64,000 bases of DNA. Origin: Paramecium tetraurelia. Taxonomy: Eukaryota > Ciliophora > Oligohymenophorea > Peniculida > Parameciidae. The notes beneath the pieces were generated by a model. The model searched no databases, was not told the DNA's origin, and worked only from the letters and a program-made list of their open reading frames with translations. The position numbers were made by a program, and so were the translations under genes. The DNA lies in NCBI RefSeq assembly GCF_000165425.1, contig NW_001798985.1, positions 1 through 64,000 of the forward strand, given 5' to 3'. Shown one piece after another: positions 51,601 to 64,000 of this stretch. How positions within the stretch are numbered: the stretch's first letter is position 1; each line of letters starts with the position of its first letter.

Positions 51601-54600
51601 GTTTTAAACAGGCATAGTGGAGATTTAAGATATAGTGGCAGAAGTGATCGCTAATTTCCCATTGCAAAAGACCATTCAAATTAATTTGGCCAAACAATAC
51701 CCAGTTTTTGCTTAATGTCTATTTAGAGCCTTGCACAATATATCCACTATTGAAAATCAAGTAATTCAAAAGACACTAATGCTATTGGAGAACATTGTAA
51801 CTAATTTGAGTATGGAAGAAATGAGAGAATTCTTTGGGGATCTCCTCCAACCATTCATTGAAAAATTGCTAACCTTCCCTTCAGAATACAAAATGGCAGA
51901 CATATATTCAAAACAAGTGAACTTATTTTTGGATCCTTCCTTCAAATCCTTAAAAATATTATCGAAATTGGGAGCCTTGGTTAGAAAATCAGAATGGCCC
52001 ATCGAGATCAAAAGAACTCACACTGACAATCCCTTCATTAGAAACCAATATCTGGAAGTACAAATTGAAGGCTTGTAGTCTAATTTAAAGATCAACCTTT
52101 CTGAAACAGTAAGATGTGCAGTGGAGATTCTCCAGAATTTCTTGGAATAGCAATTGGCCACATATCTATTCAAACAATCTTCGATTTAACATAGTTACTC
52201 GATAGTAAAGATGGTGTTGTTGGGGTATTATCAAATGCCTATTTAATTCGACCATGATTTATACAATTATCAAATACCAGAAGGAATGGCATTGGACATG
52301 AAATTACAATCCCGTTAGTGTGATCAAGACTTATTGATGTATTAGGACGAGGAGTTGATCTCATCAGTAACCAAGGTATTTATTGGGTTAAGCAATTTTC
52401 ATAATATCATCCAAACCCTCACAACAGCCACATTTCACAAGATCAAAGAGGACGTAGAAAACGTTGTGACAACCTTATCTGAAATGTTTTTCATTCAATT
52501 AGCAGATGATCATTGCGAATAGATTCAACAACTCAAGTAAACCAAACCTGATTTGAATTCACTGTATGCCATGACAGAGGATATCGTAGCCAAATATTTG
52601 AGAGAGAAGCCTCAATCCATTAAATGGCTATCTCATCTCTTCAAAGGCTTAAATAAGAGGTACATGCTCACAGCTGAGGAGAATATGAATTTCAAAGATT
52701 TCTACATTCAGCAACATGAGTTCATCTGGATTAAATTACTCATGGGCAATTGTCTCAAGAAGTACAAGAGAATATTGACTAATCATATGAAAAATAACAA
52801 TGAGAATATGGCCTGGGCATATAATGTCTATTATACAGTTATAATTCGTTTGTTTGAAGAGTTCGTGTATGAGAAGTTTGGTAAGTAGACCTAATTGCAA
52901 AAGGAGGATGATCGCCGTCGAAAAATACAAATTGTTTAATGTAATTGTTGAATTATACTTAGCTTATGGAGGAACTATGATACCATCTGAGGGACTGAAT
53001 TGCAGATCCATTTCCATTGAATTACTAACTGAAATCCAGAACTTTAGACCTAAATTTGAGGATTATTAAAAATCAAATTAATTAATTGGATTACCCTACA
53101 TCCCTGACCAAAGAATCGTGGAATGCTCATTTATTTTGTTAAGATAACTACCAGAAACCATAAGAGTTGTATCATAGTAGCTAACTAGAAATTTATTATT
53201 TTAAACCCTCAATTAATTGATTGAAAATCTGAATTTTGATCATTCAAAATAACCTCATTCTCATCAGAGTACACTTATGTTATCGAATAAATTAAGAGAG
53301 TTTGTAAAGGTCATAACACAAAATTGTCTTACCTTCAAAAAGTCACTGTTATAAATATGTACTGAATTGCTCGATCATATCATTGCCAATTACTACTAAG
53401 GCAATGCTGGTCCATTATTTTATATGAACATCGGCGAAGGCATGAATTCTAGATTTGAAGAGCAAATTAAACCCATACCCTTAGATGAAATCACAGGTCC
53501 TAATTAATCTTAATTATTTTGGGTCAATATTGACTATTCAGATATCCCTACTTCTCCATACACTCAAAATACAGTCCTTAGAGAATTAGTCTTAATCATT
53601 AAGCAGTTGTGTGAAGAACAGAAAATGTCAGATATGACTGCTCAGAGATATGCAAATGGCTTTAGAATATTGGCCTACTTATTATAGAAATAAGGGAAGC
53701 ACAAGTCTGTTTCGTATAATTTATTCAAAGTGTTGTAAATTGTTGAGAATGAGCCTTCTTTGATTCCATGCATCGACGAATTTGTTCAATAATCGTTTAA
53801 GATCATACAATAAAACGAAGAAACCTATTACAAATAATCCAAACTGATTCTTACGAATGAGGAATAGCAGTAATAGAGTGCTCAAATCAATGTATCCCAC
53901 GGGTTAGATGATTTGGATTACAAGATCAATATTGAAGACATAGATTTTGAAATCAAATGGCAAAGCTATATGGTTGTAGCAGTTTATGGCTTCTTGAAAT
54001 CTATAGCTACCATCAATTACATATATCTGATTCAAAAACACCTCCAGAAGAACATCGACAAAAATCAAACATTTAAACCCGCCATCTTGGCTATGAAATT
54101 CAAGACTGTTGAGATTCTGTATGAAGGACTCTTGAGAGTTGAGTCCAGTATTAGACAGGCAGGCTATAGATATCTCCAGGATTTATTATAATAGGAGGGC
54201 ATCTCTAATGACAAGACCCTATTTGAGAATGATGATCGATTGAAAAAGGTTATGAAACCCTTACTTACATGTGTGTAGTCAGATATCTTTCATTACGTTC
54301 CTTCATTTTTGAAGTCTTTGAAACTCATTTTGAAAATATTCAGTAAGGTTTTTCATAAGGCCCTTTCTGATAAGTTGCAAACACATTTGACAAGGATTGT
54401 TTAGGATAACATCCAATAACCTTAAACCCAAATAAGTTAATTTTGTACAACTATGGAATGGTATTATCAATAATATCAATCGCAAGAATCATTGAACTTT
54501 CAGATGGGTATCATATCTGGACTGTTGAAATTATTCTAGCATCTAACTTCATAGCTTACGAATCCATCCAATGGAACCAATAATATTAATATTGTCTAGA

Positions 54601-57600
54601 AAATAATCACTGATACCAATAATCTAAGACGTAATTACGTTTTCAAAGTGTCATAAATGCAACTTAATCAATCAATTGACAAGCCTTTAGTCAAATTCTT
54701 AAACACACTAGCTGCTAACTACTTCGATGTCTTCTAGTCCTCCTACAATATTGGGTAGATCCAATAGTTTTAAAAACAATTAGAAGGAGTGAGTCAACTA
54801 TTAGCTAATCAAACTCCAATCAAGGGTCTCTGGGAGTAATTAAGGGAACGTCTCCAATATATTAAGACAGTCAGACAGGTCATCTCAGAGCCAACAGCAT
54901 TTCCTTTGAGGGAGAAATTGTGCAGAGAGAAAAGCTAATTGGCACTAAAGATGGAGCGATTTAATAAAATTATTGATGATTTGAGCTCTGCTCTGGAAAA
55001 AGGGTTGTTAAATATTTAAACTGCATTGTCCCCTGAGTTGCAGCAATCTTTTCATTAATCTTACATATAAAAATTGATAAATGTGATAAGCGAAATCAAG
55101 ATAGAGATTGTTTAATTCGGTTTTCAATTGTGCAAGAGGAATCCTTCGTGTTTGAAGAAGAATAACCATTTCCTGGAGAATTGCATCTTGAACAATATAA
55201 GGGATCTTTTGGAGAAGTAGAAATCAAATAATTAGAATAAGAAATTGTAATAGAGTCAATTACAGCAGGCTTACAATCAATTGATACTTTCCAATCAACA
55301 AATCAATAGTCTATTGAACAGACATTGCAGTATGTTAAAATAATTCATTTCATAAAACGAGGACAGTAGAGCAGCTATTCAAGGAATGCTGAGATTGATA
55401 CTGTATTCAACTCAGGATAAGGTAAAGAAGTGGGTAATGAATGTAGCTATGAATAAGTCAATATCATTGAGAAAAAGAATCATTGAAATTTGGATGGATA
55501 ATTTCAAGTTTTCAGAGGATGATCAAATAAATCAAGTACAAATGATTACTGGATATCATGTAATTTATCCTATTTTATTCCACTCCAATTAAAGATATGA
55601 TGATAAACAAAGAAATGATCTAAGTCAAATAAGCTAATTGTAATTGTTTTAGAGAATGAAAGAGATCAATGATGACTTCTTTAAATATTATGGCAAGATA
55701 TTGAGTGATATTGAGCATCATTGTCCCATGAATTTCACTTACAAATTGCCCAATAATAATTTAACAGCTAAATTGTCAGATGTGAATCATTATTACAAAT
55801 CATCCGTGATTGATATGCTCTAAATTAGTTCATATCTATTATGCTTTTAAGAACAATAATTGCCATCAGAATTGAAGATGTCTTTCCTGTAATTCGGATA
55901 TGATATGATTAATAAATCGGATAAATTGGTGGCATTCCATGCTAATTTGTATTTTAGTAAATTCTTAAAGAAGATTGGGTTGATCTAAAATGATCCCATA
56001 TCTGTCAATAAGAGATATTTAAAGATATATAACAAGGCATTGAAACAATTGGATGAGAGTGGATAATCTGAATAAGAGTTATATAGTCTATGTAAGAAGA
56101 TATTTAGTGTGGTCTTACCTTGGTTGGATCAGGTTGAAGTACAAGATCAAAAAGATTGGATTTAAGCAACTCAATAATTATTGAAGTAGGAATCCTCCAA
56201 TTTGGACTTTGAATAGGCTTAAAAGGTGAGTAGATTCTGGTCTATGTTTATAAAGAACCATAAAATATTTCACAAGCATCATGAATCATTTACAATCCAT
56301 ATCATAAATTCAATGTAATAGATTGGATTTTTCAATTAAAACTAATCTCCTCAAGTTCCAATAATCATCAATAGTTATCAGAATTATAGGAGAATAGCCT
56401 TGGATATGGCATTTCTATAGGTGGAGTGGAAGACCAAATTGATAAAGAATGACTTACAACAAAACAATGCCAAGAAGTTCCGTGATTCCTTCTATCAAAG
56501 TGAGGCTCAAAATCACGATGAATCCTTATCAAGTGAAATCTACTAGTCCTTTTTTATTAAGCAATCACTCAAAGCTCACAACATAGAAGATGCTGAACTC
56601 CAGAAAAGAGCCTTATATTTATTGAAGAAGATCCTGATAATTGCTCCTCTGACGAATTATAAGATGAATATGGAGACAGTAAAGAAGAACATTGCAAACC
56701 TGATGAACTAAATAGTGGAACCTCAACAAGGTAATTAGAATATGAGATAAATACCATAATAGCCTACTGCTTACTTTAGGTATTTCTTAATCGTATTGCA
56801 TATCCTGACTATTATTGCTGAGTTTCAACCTTCTAATAAGATAAATCAACTGTATTAACCATTTTTTGATATCATTTTCCATATGAACCTATTACCAGAT
56901 CAAGTGCAATAGTAGATGGCACCCAGACCTAATGCAGGTAGAATCCCCCCAACTCAACCCAGACAACCCCCTACATAAAGCAGGATCTAATATGCTTAGC
57001 CTCCTTAGGATAGAGGGCAACAACATTCAAATGCGTTGACTCAAGATCATGCTCCGCTTGTCTTCTCAATTTTCAATATCTTCAGGAAACTACTGAGGAA
57101 TGCAAAGGAGAATTAGAATGAGGAGAGTGATAAGTTTTAGAACCAGCTTTCCACTTGGGTGAAGGATGCCATACAGTAGCACCCTTAGTATAAGAGGAGC
57201 AGCCAATAGTAAATGAGCTAGTTCATGGGATCCAGGATTCAGACTCAAGTATTGAAGGTGAACATCTTATCAATCTTCTTGTTGAAGTTGTTCTTCAATA
57301 ATGATATCACTTACGTGAGACCGCTGTTGCCTTCCTTAAAGAGAATAGCTGAGATGTTGATAGAGTACTTGAAGCAGAAGGATAAGGGAGATTAATACTT
57401 GGACAATATGAGAAAGTACGCAATCCCTAAGAAGCAATTCAATATCAGGGAGAATGAACAATGGGAGAATGATTCTTAGAAACAATACACTCACACAGAT
57501 TTATCTTAGTATATCATGGATTTTGGATTGATGACAGATGATTTCCCATTCGGAGTCAAGAAAAGTGATGAGATGCTCTATTTCCCTGAGGATTTCCCTG

Positions 57601-60600
57601 AGAATCAGAAGATCAAGTTCCACTTGTATAGGTCAGCTCTTCAAAAGACCTTGAAGATGATAGCTTACAACTTTGATGAAATTAAGGATTAGAAAGAGTA
57701 GATCGAATACTTGCAAATGTTAATTTGGATAATAGAGTCTGTGCCTGATTATGAGTTGAAATTGGAATGCATTTCAATAATGAGGATGCTATTCATCAAT
57801 GGGATTTCGAATAGGGAGGGTTACTTGCAGGCAATATCAGTGTATCTGTCTCCAGTGAGATCATTCCAGATGAGACAAGAATTGAAGAAGATGGAGGAGA
57901 ATCTGTAATTCAAACCATCCAAGTTATCATATGAGCAGTAATTAAGTTTCTTTTTTGATCTTAACAAGTTCCAAAGTATATTCGACAAGAAGATCGATCA
58001 AAGGAGTTCTGATAGTTACGACAATCAACATGGGAAGATCTAAGATCTCAAAGTGTTCAAATTGTACTTTATTTTCTTATGCGAACTATTGTTGGTGTAT
58101 CCATTCAAGAAACAACAAGGGTCAATCAACAGTGGATTTTATCTATTAAAGAATATATTTGATAAGGGGAATGGTTCTTTAAGAGAATTCAGACGTATCT
58201 TATAGATAATCAGTAAATTGAGTACATGTTTGGATTACTTGTAATTCTTCTATCGAATGATTCTTGATATCTATGGATATACATACGATCGCTTCCTGTA
58301 ATTCGTGTTGGGAGATCCCAGTAGCAAATAGTAGGAATAACCACTTCAGACAGAAGGCGAAGAGATCATGTTGATGGCTGTCAAATTCATGATGTTAGGA
58401 AGAGGACACATGTTGTCTCCCAAGGCATTCCAGCCTACTCAACCAAATCAAATAGTTGTGAAAGTGGTGCCTAAGGATGAGGATTCCATGATGAGGGAAC
58501 AAGTGCTCAACAAATATTTGGCCATTTATTACAGGAAGAAGTACTGGTAGAAATTGTACAACTCAAGTATCAAACTATTCACCAGTGAGTATCTACCTTC
58601 CATAGTCATTTACAATCTGTCTTACATTCCAATATAAGATTAACCACAATAACCATTAAGAGAATGCATCATTCCAAGTGCAGCCATTGAATTGATGGGT
58701 ACAGCTGCTAATGTGAGCAGTCGTTTACTCAAACCCATATTTAATCAAGTTGTGCTTAATGACATCAAAACCATCAGTTAAATAACTGACTATCTATAAT
58801 AACAATCCATCTCCAATGGCACTCTTTAGACCATCTCTAATTTCTTGGTGCAACAGATTCTATCTCAAATGACTAATATTTATGACATTATGGAGAATCA
58901 GCAGACCCAACTTAATTTCAACAATCTAATTATGTGTCTTAGATAGAAGAATCTTCTATCATTAGCATAATATTTATTGGAATATATTTATTAATATTTG
59001 AATGAGGATTCATCTTACTATTCACAATTGAATGAAGACATCCTCGTTTAATTACAAGGAGTATATCAAGAATAATGGAATAAACAATGCTTATTAGGTT
59101 GTAAAGCCTTGACTGCCACTCAACCTTGGGTTAGACAATTGGTTTTAATCAATCAATTAAGAGAACCTTCATAATCATATTAATTGATCTTAAGCAATTA
59201 AGAGAGTGTTGATCAATTTTGGTTGTAATTAGAATAAGAAACCAATGAGGCTTAGGGAATTCAAAAGGAATATGATCAATAAATAATTCATCAACTATTC
59301 ACAGAGTCCTTGTAATAGTTAAATTAATGGAACACACTCAAATAAGTAGAAATGAGTAGAGTCTAAGCAGTTTAGAATAAAATAATCATGAATTTCAGAG
59401 AGAGATAAAGGGATGCTACTGATCAAGGATGGAAGGATTTGAATCAGCTGTCAGAAGTGAAACCAAACATACAACAGAATGATCTCTATTGCTATAATAC
59501 AGCCTACTTCAAACTGCTGGATTTTGTTAGAGATGAAGCATCATCAAATCAGCATGGAAGAGGTGGCAATCATGTGTTGTAATCAATTGAATAAAATCTT
59601 AAATATGCTCAAATTATCAATTGCTACAACTTCATCAAAACCCTCCCCAAACTCACCCAATCATATGATTAAACCATGGCCTCTCCATAATTGTGGGGTA
59701 ACAAATTCCTTAATTTTGTGTCTCAATTCTAACTCTACACTGAATTAGAAGAAAGTCTCAGACAATATGCTCCAACTCAACCTGCCTTTCCTGCCCAAGC
59801 CTAGAATGCTTATGATCAATTGTTAGATCTGTTATCTAATTCCTATCAATCCAGTCTCTTATGCAAAAAATACTTCTTCGAAAGACAGCCCACAAATATC
59901 GATCAACAAGAATTCACCTTCGATTTGATTAGCCAAAGGATGGTGCAATTGTAAATGTGCTTACAAAGATTCAATGGACAGTTGATTCAATAAACTAATA
60001 ATCAGCAATTACAATCAAATACAACTCTAGATCAAAAGAGTTACTAGCTGGCAGCCTTGGATTACAAGACTTTACTCTATCCAATGAGATACTATCAATA
60101 GAATGGCATCTTTGAATTGTTTGACGAATAGTCAATCCTAAAGGAAGTGCCTAAAGTGCTTTAAGTGTATGCCGAGAAAGTTTATCAATTGGAGAAAATC
60201 AAATTCAAAACAGTGAAATTCTAAGATGTGGACAACAATCAGTAGAGCTTGACTGAAATGCTCAACTATTTCACTTCCTTGCAATTGGGCACTTATAGCG
60301 CTGAAGAATTCAAAAACTACATGATTAGCAAGATAAGAAGATACAAGATGATCAATCAATTTTACAAATTATTGAGACTAGATCAATCAACTGAATCCAG
60401 CAACGGAATGTAAATTGAGGAACAAAAACTAGAGGTCATGGTGAGTTAGACAAATGAATTCTTCATTCAAAATCAAGTCAACTATTTGAAATTCTGGAAA
60501 GAAGCCCATAAAGTGTATCAACTTGCACATAAGAAGTATAGCAACAACATTAAGTTTGCACATCATTATATTCAGATAACACCCTTAAGCATGTAATATA

Positions 60601-62465
60601 AACCACAGAAATTCCCTATCACAGGCATGTACATGTTTCATATCCTTAATATCACAAATCCAACTGACTCAATCGTAACAGATGCATTCTCTTAAATAAT
60701 TGGATTAATACCCCTGCATTTATTACAACGATTCCTCACCTAATTAGTATCAACCTATCTCTAAACTCCTTGTGAATAAACCAGAAAAGATTGCTTGGAT
60801 GCCATCAACAAGTTATGTACCTTCAACCCTCTTAATAGTTTATAACTAATATAATACATAAAGAGTCTGGGATAGTGCACTGATGACAGATCATCTTAGC
60901 TTGTCAATTTCATACAAAGTTCTTCAAAATTAAACCAAAAACTAGCTTCAATCTACTCATTACGTTATCTTTTCAACTCCGTCTTCGATTAGCAAGTTTG
61001 GGATAATGTTGAAGAAATTATTTATTAATGTGGAAAAATCTTAGATTCCAAACACTTTGAAATCAATGCCAGTAATATAAATGATAGATGCCAATACATC
61101 CTAAATATCATACAAAAGAATCCTTAGATTAAAGATATGATTAAGTAATATTGGCAATTTAATGATTTGAATAAGTTATTAAAAAGTGATCAACTCAAAA
61201 CCATTCAGACGATTTATCTGATCACTTTGAAATGCATTTACGTCAATCTCTTTGGAATCAAGATGAATTTGGAAGAGGACTTCCCATTGCAATTAAGCAA
61301 TTCCATGAATTCATTGTTGCCCAAATAAATCCAAATTGATTAGTTGTATTCAATCAATGATGAGTTCCAAATGAATCAACTCCCCATGTTTGGATTGGAT
61401 GGCCAAATCAAGAGAACTTAAGCATTTGAGACCATCTATATCACAAACATGTTTCCAACCATTCATCTAATGTTCTTAAGGAGAAAGCGATTCATCAGAC
61501 AATTAGCCTTGTTAGGAAATGATGAAAAGAAGTACTTCTTCCTATTGAAGACTAAGAAAATAGAAAACAAGAAGTTCATACAATCAATTCTTGATGAACA
61601 TATATCCACTCAATTCGTCAAGATCACTAACATCTTAAATTAAAATTACAAAGAGACCAAAATCAGAAATGTGAAACACATGGTTTCCGATAAATACCTC
61701 TTGGAATACGAAAAACAATATTATCAAATAGAACCATATTAGGAAGAAACCTATAATCTCAGTAATATCTTAGACACAATCCTCCAAATACACTATCATG
61801 CCAATCCCAACAGCGATCCCTCAACCAAAATACCCTACTATAGGTAATTATATTGTAATTTTAATTTAGCTCCTAATTAGAGAAGGATCACTTGAAAAAG
61901 GATGATCTAACCAAGCACATACTAAGATTTTCAAAAACTATCGAGACTTTTGTGTAAATAAGAAAAGTGTTTGTTGTCAACATAGGGGTTCAATTCGCAT
62001 TATCCTTCACTATGGCCAGCAGTCAGTCTCCAAAATAATTGGAGAACCTGTAAATAAATTTGAGCAACGGAAACTTCTATCAAAAGAAATATCTATTCAA
62101 AGTCAATAACCAAAGACTCGCTCTATACGATCCTTTTGCTATCAGATACTCGAGGAACATTGAGCATTTAGTTGGTGAAGTCAATTTACATGCATATTTA
62201 ATACCAACATTCACAGCAACCATTATAGGCATTCTAAATATCGAGTAAGTGCATCATCCTATTCTCTAGTCTCCATGAGTACTTGAATGTTGTGTTCTGG
62301 CAGTTGGGATGTAAGGACTCGATCGAACCATTCATGAAGAAGTTGAGAGACATCGTTTACGAGAATGGAGTCATTGATTCTAAGTGCGATAGACTGATTG
62401 CCATTTCTAGGAATCTATACAGTGGATAAGAGAAGCTTAAATTATGGGCCAAAAGATGGTTCTGA
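48608..62465 (+). CDS. TRRAP: Tra1/TRRAP homologue (PIKK-family pseudokinase of SAGA/NuA4)
   Basis: A ~13.9 kb gene, about 4,400-4,600 aa after many introns of 23-28 nt. Three introns I traced lie near 48767, 49387 and 61844; a 25-nt one near 62247 leads to the last exon. The N-terminus matches TRRAP (IRAAILELLQKK, then VVEQMTAVLEKDNENNAAVA and IRIINDLL). Most of the length is helical HEAT-type repeat, and the FAT domain falls at about 58-61 kb. The C-terminal kinase-like region has RRKRFIRQLALLGNDEKKYF (N-lobe), KHILRFSKTIETFVQIRKVF and FALSFTMASSQSP. It lacks the HRD/DFG catalytic residues, as in Tra1/TRRAP. A short FATC-like end (LKLWAKRWF) closes it. The family serves as an activator-binding scaffold in histone acetyltransferase complexes. 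I did not read every base for frame breaks. Confidence 0.85.
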
Positions 62466-62574
62466 TATGTTTTTTATGAATTATTATGAAATTTAATCGT
62501 TTCTTAAAACAGATCGAAAATGTCATCATATAAATAAACTTAATATCTAATTACTAAATTTGATTTCCATAATT

Positions 62575-63989
62575 ATGAGTTAAAAATTTACAAAGGAACA
62601 ATAATTATTAATTGAAGAAATCATTAACAAAGGATACAACCAAGAAGACTTCGAGTACTTCGTGCTTCAGAAGGAACCAGAAAAAGGTACCGCAGCATAT
62701 TTCAATTAGGTCATGATTTAAGCGAATGGACTTATGGCGAATTATTGAGCATCATCTAGCAATATCAGCTAGAAAGTATTCCTTACAACATAAATTAAGA
62801 ATAAGACCAATTACAGGTCTAAACCCCATTGATAGAACCTGAATCTCCAGAGATCATAGGCTCCTTTTCATTTATTGAAAAGGAAGTATATGCATAAAAT
62901 TAAAAATAAGAAGCTATCAAAATTGTACATCTTCACTTATTATATAATTAGAATGATAAGATGCATATCTTACCATACGAAAAAACTATTAAATGCAAAC
63001 AACTATATTTTTTTATTGATGAAAATGTGGAGTTGTAATTTGAAATCAGCGCGTAATTTTCAGAGTATTACTTTAGACCAATCGAAGAGAGAGGAGGAAT
63101 CCTAGATTTCTTTTCAAAATAGATCGTGTTTCCCATTTAAGTTAATCCAATGGAATGGAAGATCAAGAGAACCCTTTAAGATTTTGCCCAATTGAGAAAT
63201 GTACTTTGTGCAGCCTTTCCAGAATTCATTGTATTATTATCATCTACTCTAGTTACCCTCATTTCCATACAAAGACATTGATGACTACGATATAATCATG
63301 AAGGAGCAGTAGAACATAATAAAAGTGCTTACTGTATTATCGATATTTAAATTCACAGATTTTCCTGTAAATCTACAATAAGAAACCTATCATCAGAACC
63401 ATAGCTCCCAGTTTGCATTTCCTGAATGAAACCAATCCCAAATAATTCTAATCAAAGTTTTACAATCAGTAAACTTTCATTAAGTAATATAATCTCAATC
63501 AAAAATAATCAAAGACAGGAACGCTATCAGTTCAATTCAATTAGAATCAATACCAAAAATACAAAGATTACTACTCCTATCTTAATTCAGAATAGGCAAA
63601 TTATGATATTATCTAAAAACATTTGGAATAATTTGCCGAATTCACTTACAAAGGGCAATAGAACTTGGGGTTTTCAATTGAAATGATCCAACAGTTATGC
63701 GTTTCACTTCCTCAATACTTTGAAGCCTAAGAATTTGGAAAAGCCTTGAGCATGATTAAGTCTCACTTTGTAACATCGATTATCATTAATCTAGTAAACC
63801 TAAAAAGACTTTATCTTGAGATCCACCAAACAAATAATGGATGTGTTGTTGATTACACTTGTGAAATTCAAGAATTCTAGATAATAACTCTTCGAATTGA
63901 AATCAAATCTCAATGAGACATTTCAAAACTTTTCAAATGAGTTCTTTCTCTTAGAAAAACGAAAAGAAGAACTATTCACATTAAGTTGA
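62575..63989 (+). CDS. sorting nexin-like protein (PX domain, probable BAR region)
   Basis: 430 aa after five introns (23, 27, 22, 25 and 25 nt) with an exact codon count to TGA 63987. The N-terminal ~95 residues are family-specific (FTKEQQLLIEEIINKGYNQE). A PX-like core follows: KIKRTLQDFAQLRNVLCAAF, then FIVLPSFPYKD in place of the usual PPLPPK, and IIRTIAPSLHFLNE near its end. PX domains bind phosphoinositides on endosomes. The C-terminal ~200 residues are helical (DIIQKHLEQFAEFTYK; RQQLFELKSNLNETFQNF) and end in ELFTLS, consistent with a SNX-type BAR region. The key Arg of the PX phosphate pocket is not certain. The gene starts 110 bp after TRRAP and ends inside the window. Confidence 0.7.
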
Positions 63990-64000
63990 TCTTTTCTTAT

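Noticed and set aside
51766-52930. Minus-strand frames opposite TRRAP
   Set aside because: They lie fully antisense to a gene with strong homology on the plus strand, so they are shadow frames.

Overview
This window looks like macronuclear DNA from a Paramecium-type ciliate. Long reading frames appear only when TAA and TAG are read as glutamine and TGA is the sole stop. Most genes are cut by introns of about 20-31 nt with GT...AG ends. The DNA is very AT-rich, intergenic gaps are mostly tens to a few hundred bases, and the left end carries a Cys-rich gene of the Paramecium surface-antigen type. All products were read by eye with this code, and each splice was chosen because it restores one open frame. 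No RNA gene, telomere or mobile element was recognised.

Layout. 1-9397 (minus): a giant surface-antigen-family gene with a signal peptide and many frame breaks, running off the left edge. About 9.4-12.8 kb: an unusually gene-poor stretch. 12.8-13.9 kb: a possible coiled-coil gene cut by a 150-N assembly gap whose flanks share a ~76-79 bp direct repeat. 14.1-18.6 kb (plus): heat shock factor, a large cyclic-nucleotide phosphodiesterase and a divergent Atg8-like protein. 18.9-26.2 kb: an unknown gene, a small Cys-pair/membrane protein, a coiled-coil protein (minus), a low-complexity protein with a perfect 87-bp tandem repeat, and a reading frame with no start found. 26.4-35.8 kb: casein kinase 1, small unknown genes, a PG-rich (STPG) axonemal-type protein, a MORN protein with a poly-Gln tract written in TAA/TAG, CNOT11 and SNAPC3. 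35.8-43.7 kb: two tandem anoctamin (TMEM16) paralogues. 44.2-48.3 kb: exocyst Sec6 and a coiled-coil protein. 48.6-62.5 kb: a ~14 kb Tra1/TRRAP gene. 62.6-64.0 kb: a PX/BAR sorting-nexin-like gene.

The genes do not form a single pathway. They are mainly eukaryotic housekeeping functions: transcription (HSF, SNAPC3, TRRAP), mRNA turnover (CNOT11), vesicle traffic and autophagy (Sec6, sorting nexin, Atg8) and signalling (PDE, CK1). Added to these are cilium-type proteins and ciliate-specific surface coat. Neighbouring genes are packed tightly: 26 bp separates the start codons of SNAPC3 and the first anoctamin, and about 20 bp separates HSF from the PDE. I found no convincing novel multi-gene system. 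The most unusual items are the broken surface-antigen gene, the homogenised 87-bp coding repeat, the stop-codon-derived poly-Gln tract and the gene-poor region around the gap.
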